From IMG/VR virus record IMGVR_UViG_3300031227_005578, positions 1 to 21,711 of that record: a stretch of DNA of 21,711 nt, one strand, 5' to 3'. The notes below the pieces were generated by a model that made no database searches, was not told the origin of the DNA, and saw nothing but the letters and a program-made list of their open reading frames with translations. This document shows positions 20,566-21,711 of the stretch, in pieces. The position numbers were made by a program, and so were the translations under genes. Within the stretch, counting starts at the first letter, position 1. Each line of letters begins with the position of its first letter. This stretch comes from a virus.

Positions 20566-21711
20566 ATGGCTATTTTGGAAGTAATGACAAGTGCTGATAT
20601 AGCTAATCTTATACCAGAACTATGGGCTAAAAAAATCAGATTGGATGCCAGATATAAGGCTTTCTGGGATAGATTTGAAGGTGCTGAAGGTTCAAAAAAA
20701 CCTCTGATTAAAAGAAATGATTTTATGAAAGAGGCTGGAGACACCGTTCATATCAATGTTCAGAGTAGGCTTAGAAATGCTGGCGTTACTGGCGAAACCA
20801 CCTTAAAGGGAAGTGAAGGTAAACTAACCTTTGGGCAATTTGATGTGACCGTTGACTGGATAAGAAATGCTGTCAGTTTTACAAAGAAAGCAAAGAAAGA
20901 GTCGCTACTTGATTTAATTATAGCTTCAAATGGAGCTCTTTCAGATTGGTTGGCACAGGAAAAAGACTCTGATACGTTTAAAGAGGTTCTTTCTACAGCC
21001 TCGCCTGATACATTGTTTGCTGGCGATGCAATAGGAAGGACAACTTTGGATGCGGGTTGCGGATTCGGCACAACTGAAATAGATAGGATGAGACTTGCTC
21101 TTATTCGTAAAAGAGCACTTCCTATTAGTATTATGCGTGATGGGAAAAATCAAATTCCTATTTACGGTATAGCTATTTCAGAGATAGACGAATACAATCT
21201 TAAAGCAGATGCGGTTTGGGTAAAGCGTAATTGCGAAGCCCTCGTTAAAGGAGACAGTAATCCTCTGGTAAGTGGTGCTTTAGGTATGTTTAATGGTTGC
21301 CTTATATATCCTCATTATGGAATGGCAGGAGACCAAGGCACACCGTTGCGTCCGGAAGCAAGTGTGTATGGAGTTCACACGGCTGTTGTAGCGACAATTA
21401 CCGTAGGTGATAGCACAGATGGTGTTGATTACACGAGATACTTTGATGATGATGGCACGATTGCTATAATCGACTCATCTGGACAGAAAGAGTTTGTGAC
21501 CTATACCGGCAAGGAGCTTTATTCCTTTACGGGTTGCACAAGGGGAGCAATTTACGGTTCTGACGGTGCGGCAGACGGTGCGATTAATTACACAGGCACG
21601 GAGATAATCACACAGGTGAACCACCTTACCAAGCAGATAGGTTTTGGTGCTGAAATATGTGCCAGAAGCTGGGCATTGTATCCTACTCCGACTACGGAAG
21701 TTGAGGATTAT
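20566..21711 (+). CDS. Major capsid protein, N4-gp56-like, 3' end cut by window edge
   Basis: Open for 382 codons to the window end from ATG 20566, behind AAGGAGTAAATAAGA. The start MAILEVMTSADIANLIPELW, then FWDRFEG, GDTVHINVQSRLRNAGVTGE and FDVTVDWIRNAVSFTKKAKK, with later KRALPISIMRDGKNQIPIYG, follows the N4-gp56 family of HK97-fold capsids. Residues about 270-330 (TITVGDSTDGVDYTRYFDDD, then EFVTYTGKELYSFTGCTRG) look like an inserted small beta domain on the head surface. The C-terminus resumes the capsid with GFGAEICARSWALYPTP. About 400 residues are usual, so little is probably missing. Confidence 0.9.
   Translation, partial: MAILEVMTSADIANLIPELWAKKIRLDARYKAFWDRFEGAEGSKKPLIKRNDFMKEAGDTVHINVQSRLRNAGVTGETTLKGSEGKLTFGQFDVTVDWIRNAVSFTKKAKKESLLDLIIASNGALSDWLAQEKDSDTFKEVLSTASPDTLFAGDAIGRTTLDAGCGFGTTEIDRMRLALIRKRALPISIMRDGKNQIPIYGIAISEIDEYNLKADAVWVKRNCEALVKGDSNPLVSGALGMFNGCLIYPHYGMAGDQGTPLRPEASVYGVHTAVVATITVGDSTDGVDYTRYFDDDGTIAIIDSSGQKEFVTYTGKELYSFTGCTRGAIYGSDGAADGAINYTGTEIITQVNHLTKQIGFGAEICARSWALYPTPTTEVEDY

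Overview
The window is part of a tailed-phage (Caudoviricetes) genome or prophage from an AT-rich, low-GC bacterial system. The evidence is a packaging and head module in canonical order (small gene, large terminase, portal, scaffold-like protein, N4-gp56-type major capsid protein), dense ATGA/TAATG overlaps between genes, strong GGAGG-type ribosome sites, many tiny ORFs and no housekeeping genes. TAA, TAG and TGA are all used as stops, so the standard bacterial code fits. The host cannot be named. A lipoprotein signal and several Sec signals are compatible with a diderm host but do not prove it. No tRNA, rRNA, integrase, CRISPR array or IS element was seen. Both window edges cut genes (a lipoprotein at base 1 and the capsid gene at base 21711).

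Layout. Everything from about 12.4 kb down to base 1 is on the minus strand and reads as one long early/middle operon. It starts at a consensus sigma70-type promoter (TTGACA, 17 bp, TATAAT; 12438-12410). In order of transcription it has: a 51-aa leader ORF, small proteins including a candidate single histone-fold protein (11759-11953), a GT4 glycosyltransferase, and a run of solenoid-repeat proteins (pentapeptide with a one-base frameshift, left-handed beta-helix hexapeptide, 21-residue leucine-rich-like repeat). A replication/recombination block follows: PD-(D/E)XK RecB/Cas4-like nuclease, a zinc-ribbon protein with an SSB-like acidic tail, a remnant of a cytosine methyltransferase, a replisome-organizer-like protein and a beta-class DNA methyltransferase. 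The operon ends with small membrane or exported proteins and a repeat-bearing lipoprotein.

From 12.57 kb rightward everything is on the plus strand. A small HTH protein resembling sigma region 4 comes first, then a possible terminator and second promoter, an exported beta-rich protein, a glutaredoxin-like protein, a protein of unknown function, and the packaging/head genes. The portal gene carries a complete in-frame intein of 344 residues with a LAGLIDADG endonuclease, inserted at the conserved FPFKG/CSN site.

Several real genes are too short, or are cut by the window edge, so simple ORF calling would miss them. These include 34-56-aa ORFs with strong Shine-Dalgarno sites at 2137-2277, 3566-3715, 3728-3832, 5751-5891, 7321-7479, 9238-9357, 12224-12379 and 19399-19569, and the two edge genes. 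Family names come from motif recognition by eye; no database search was possible.
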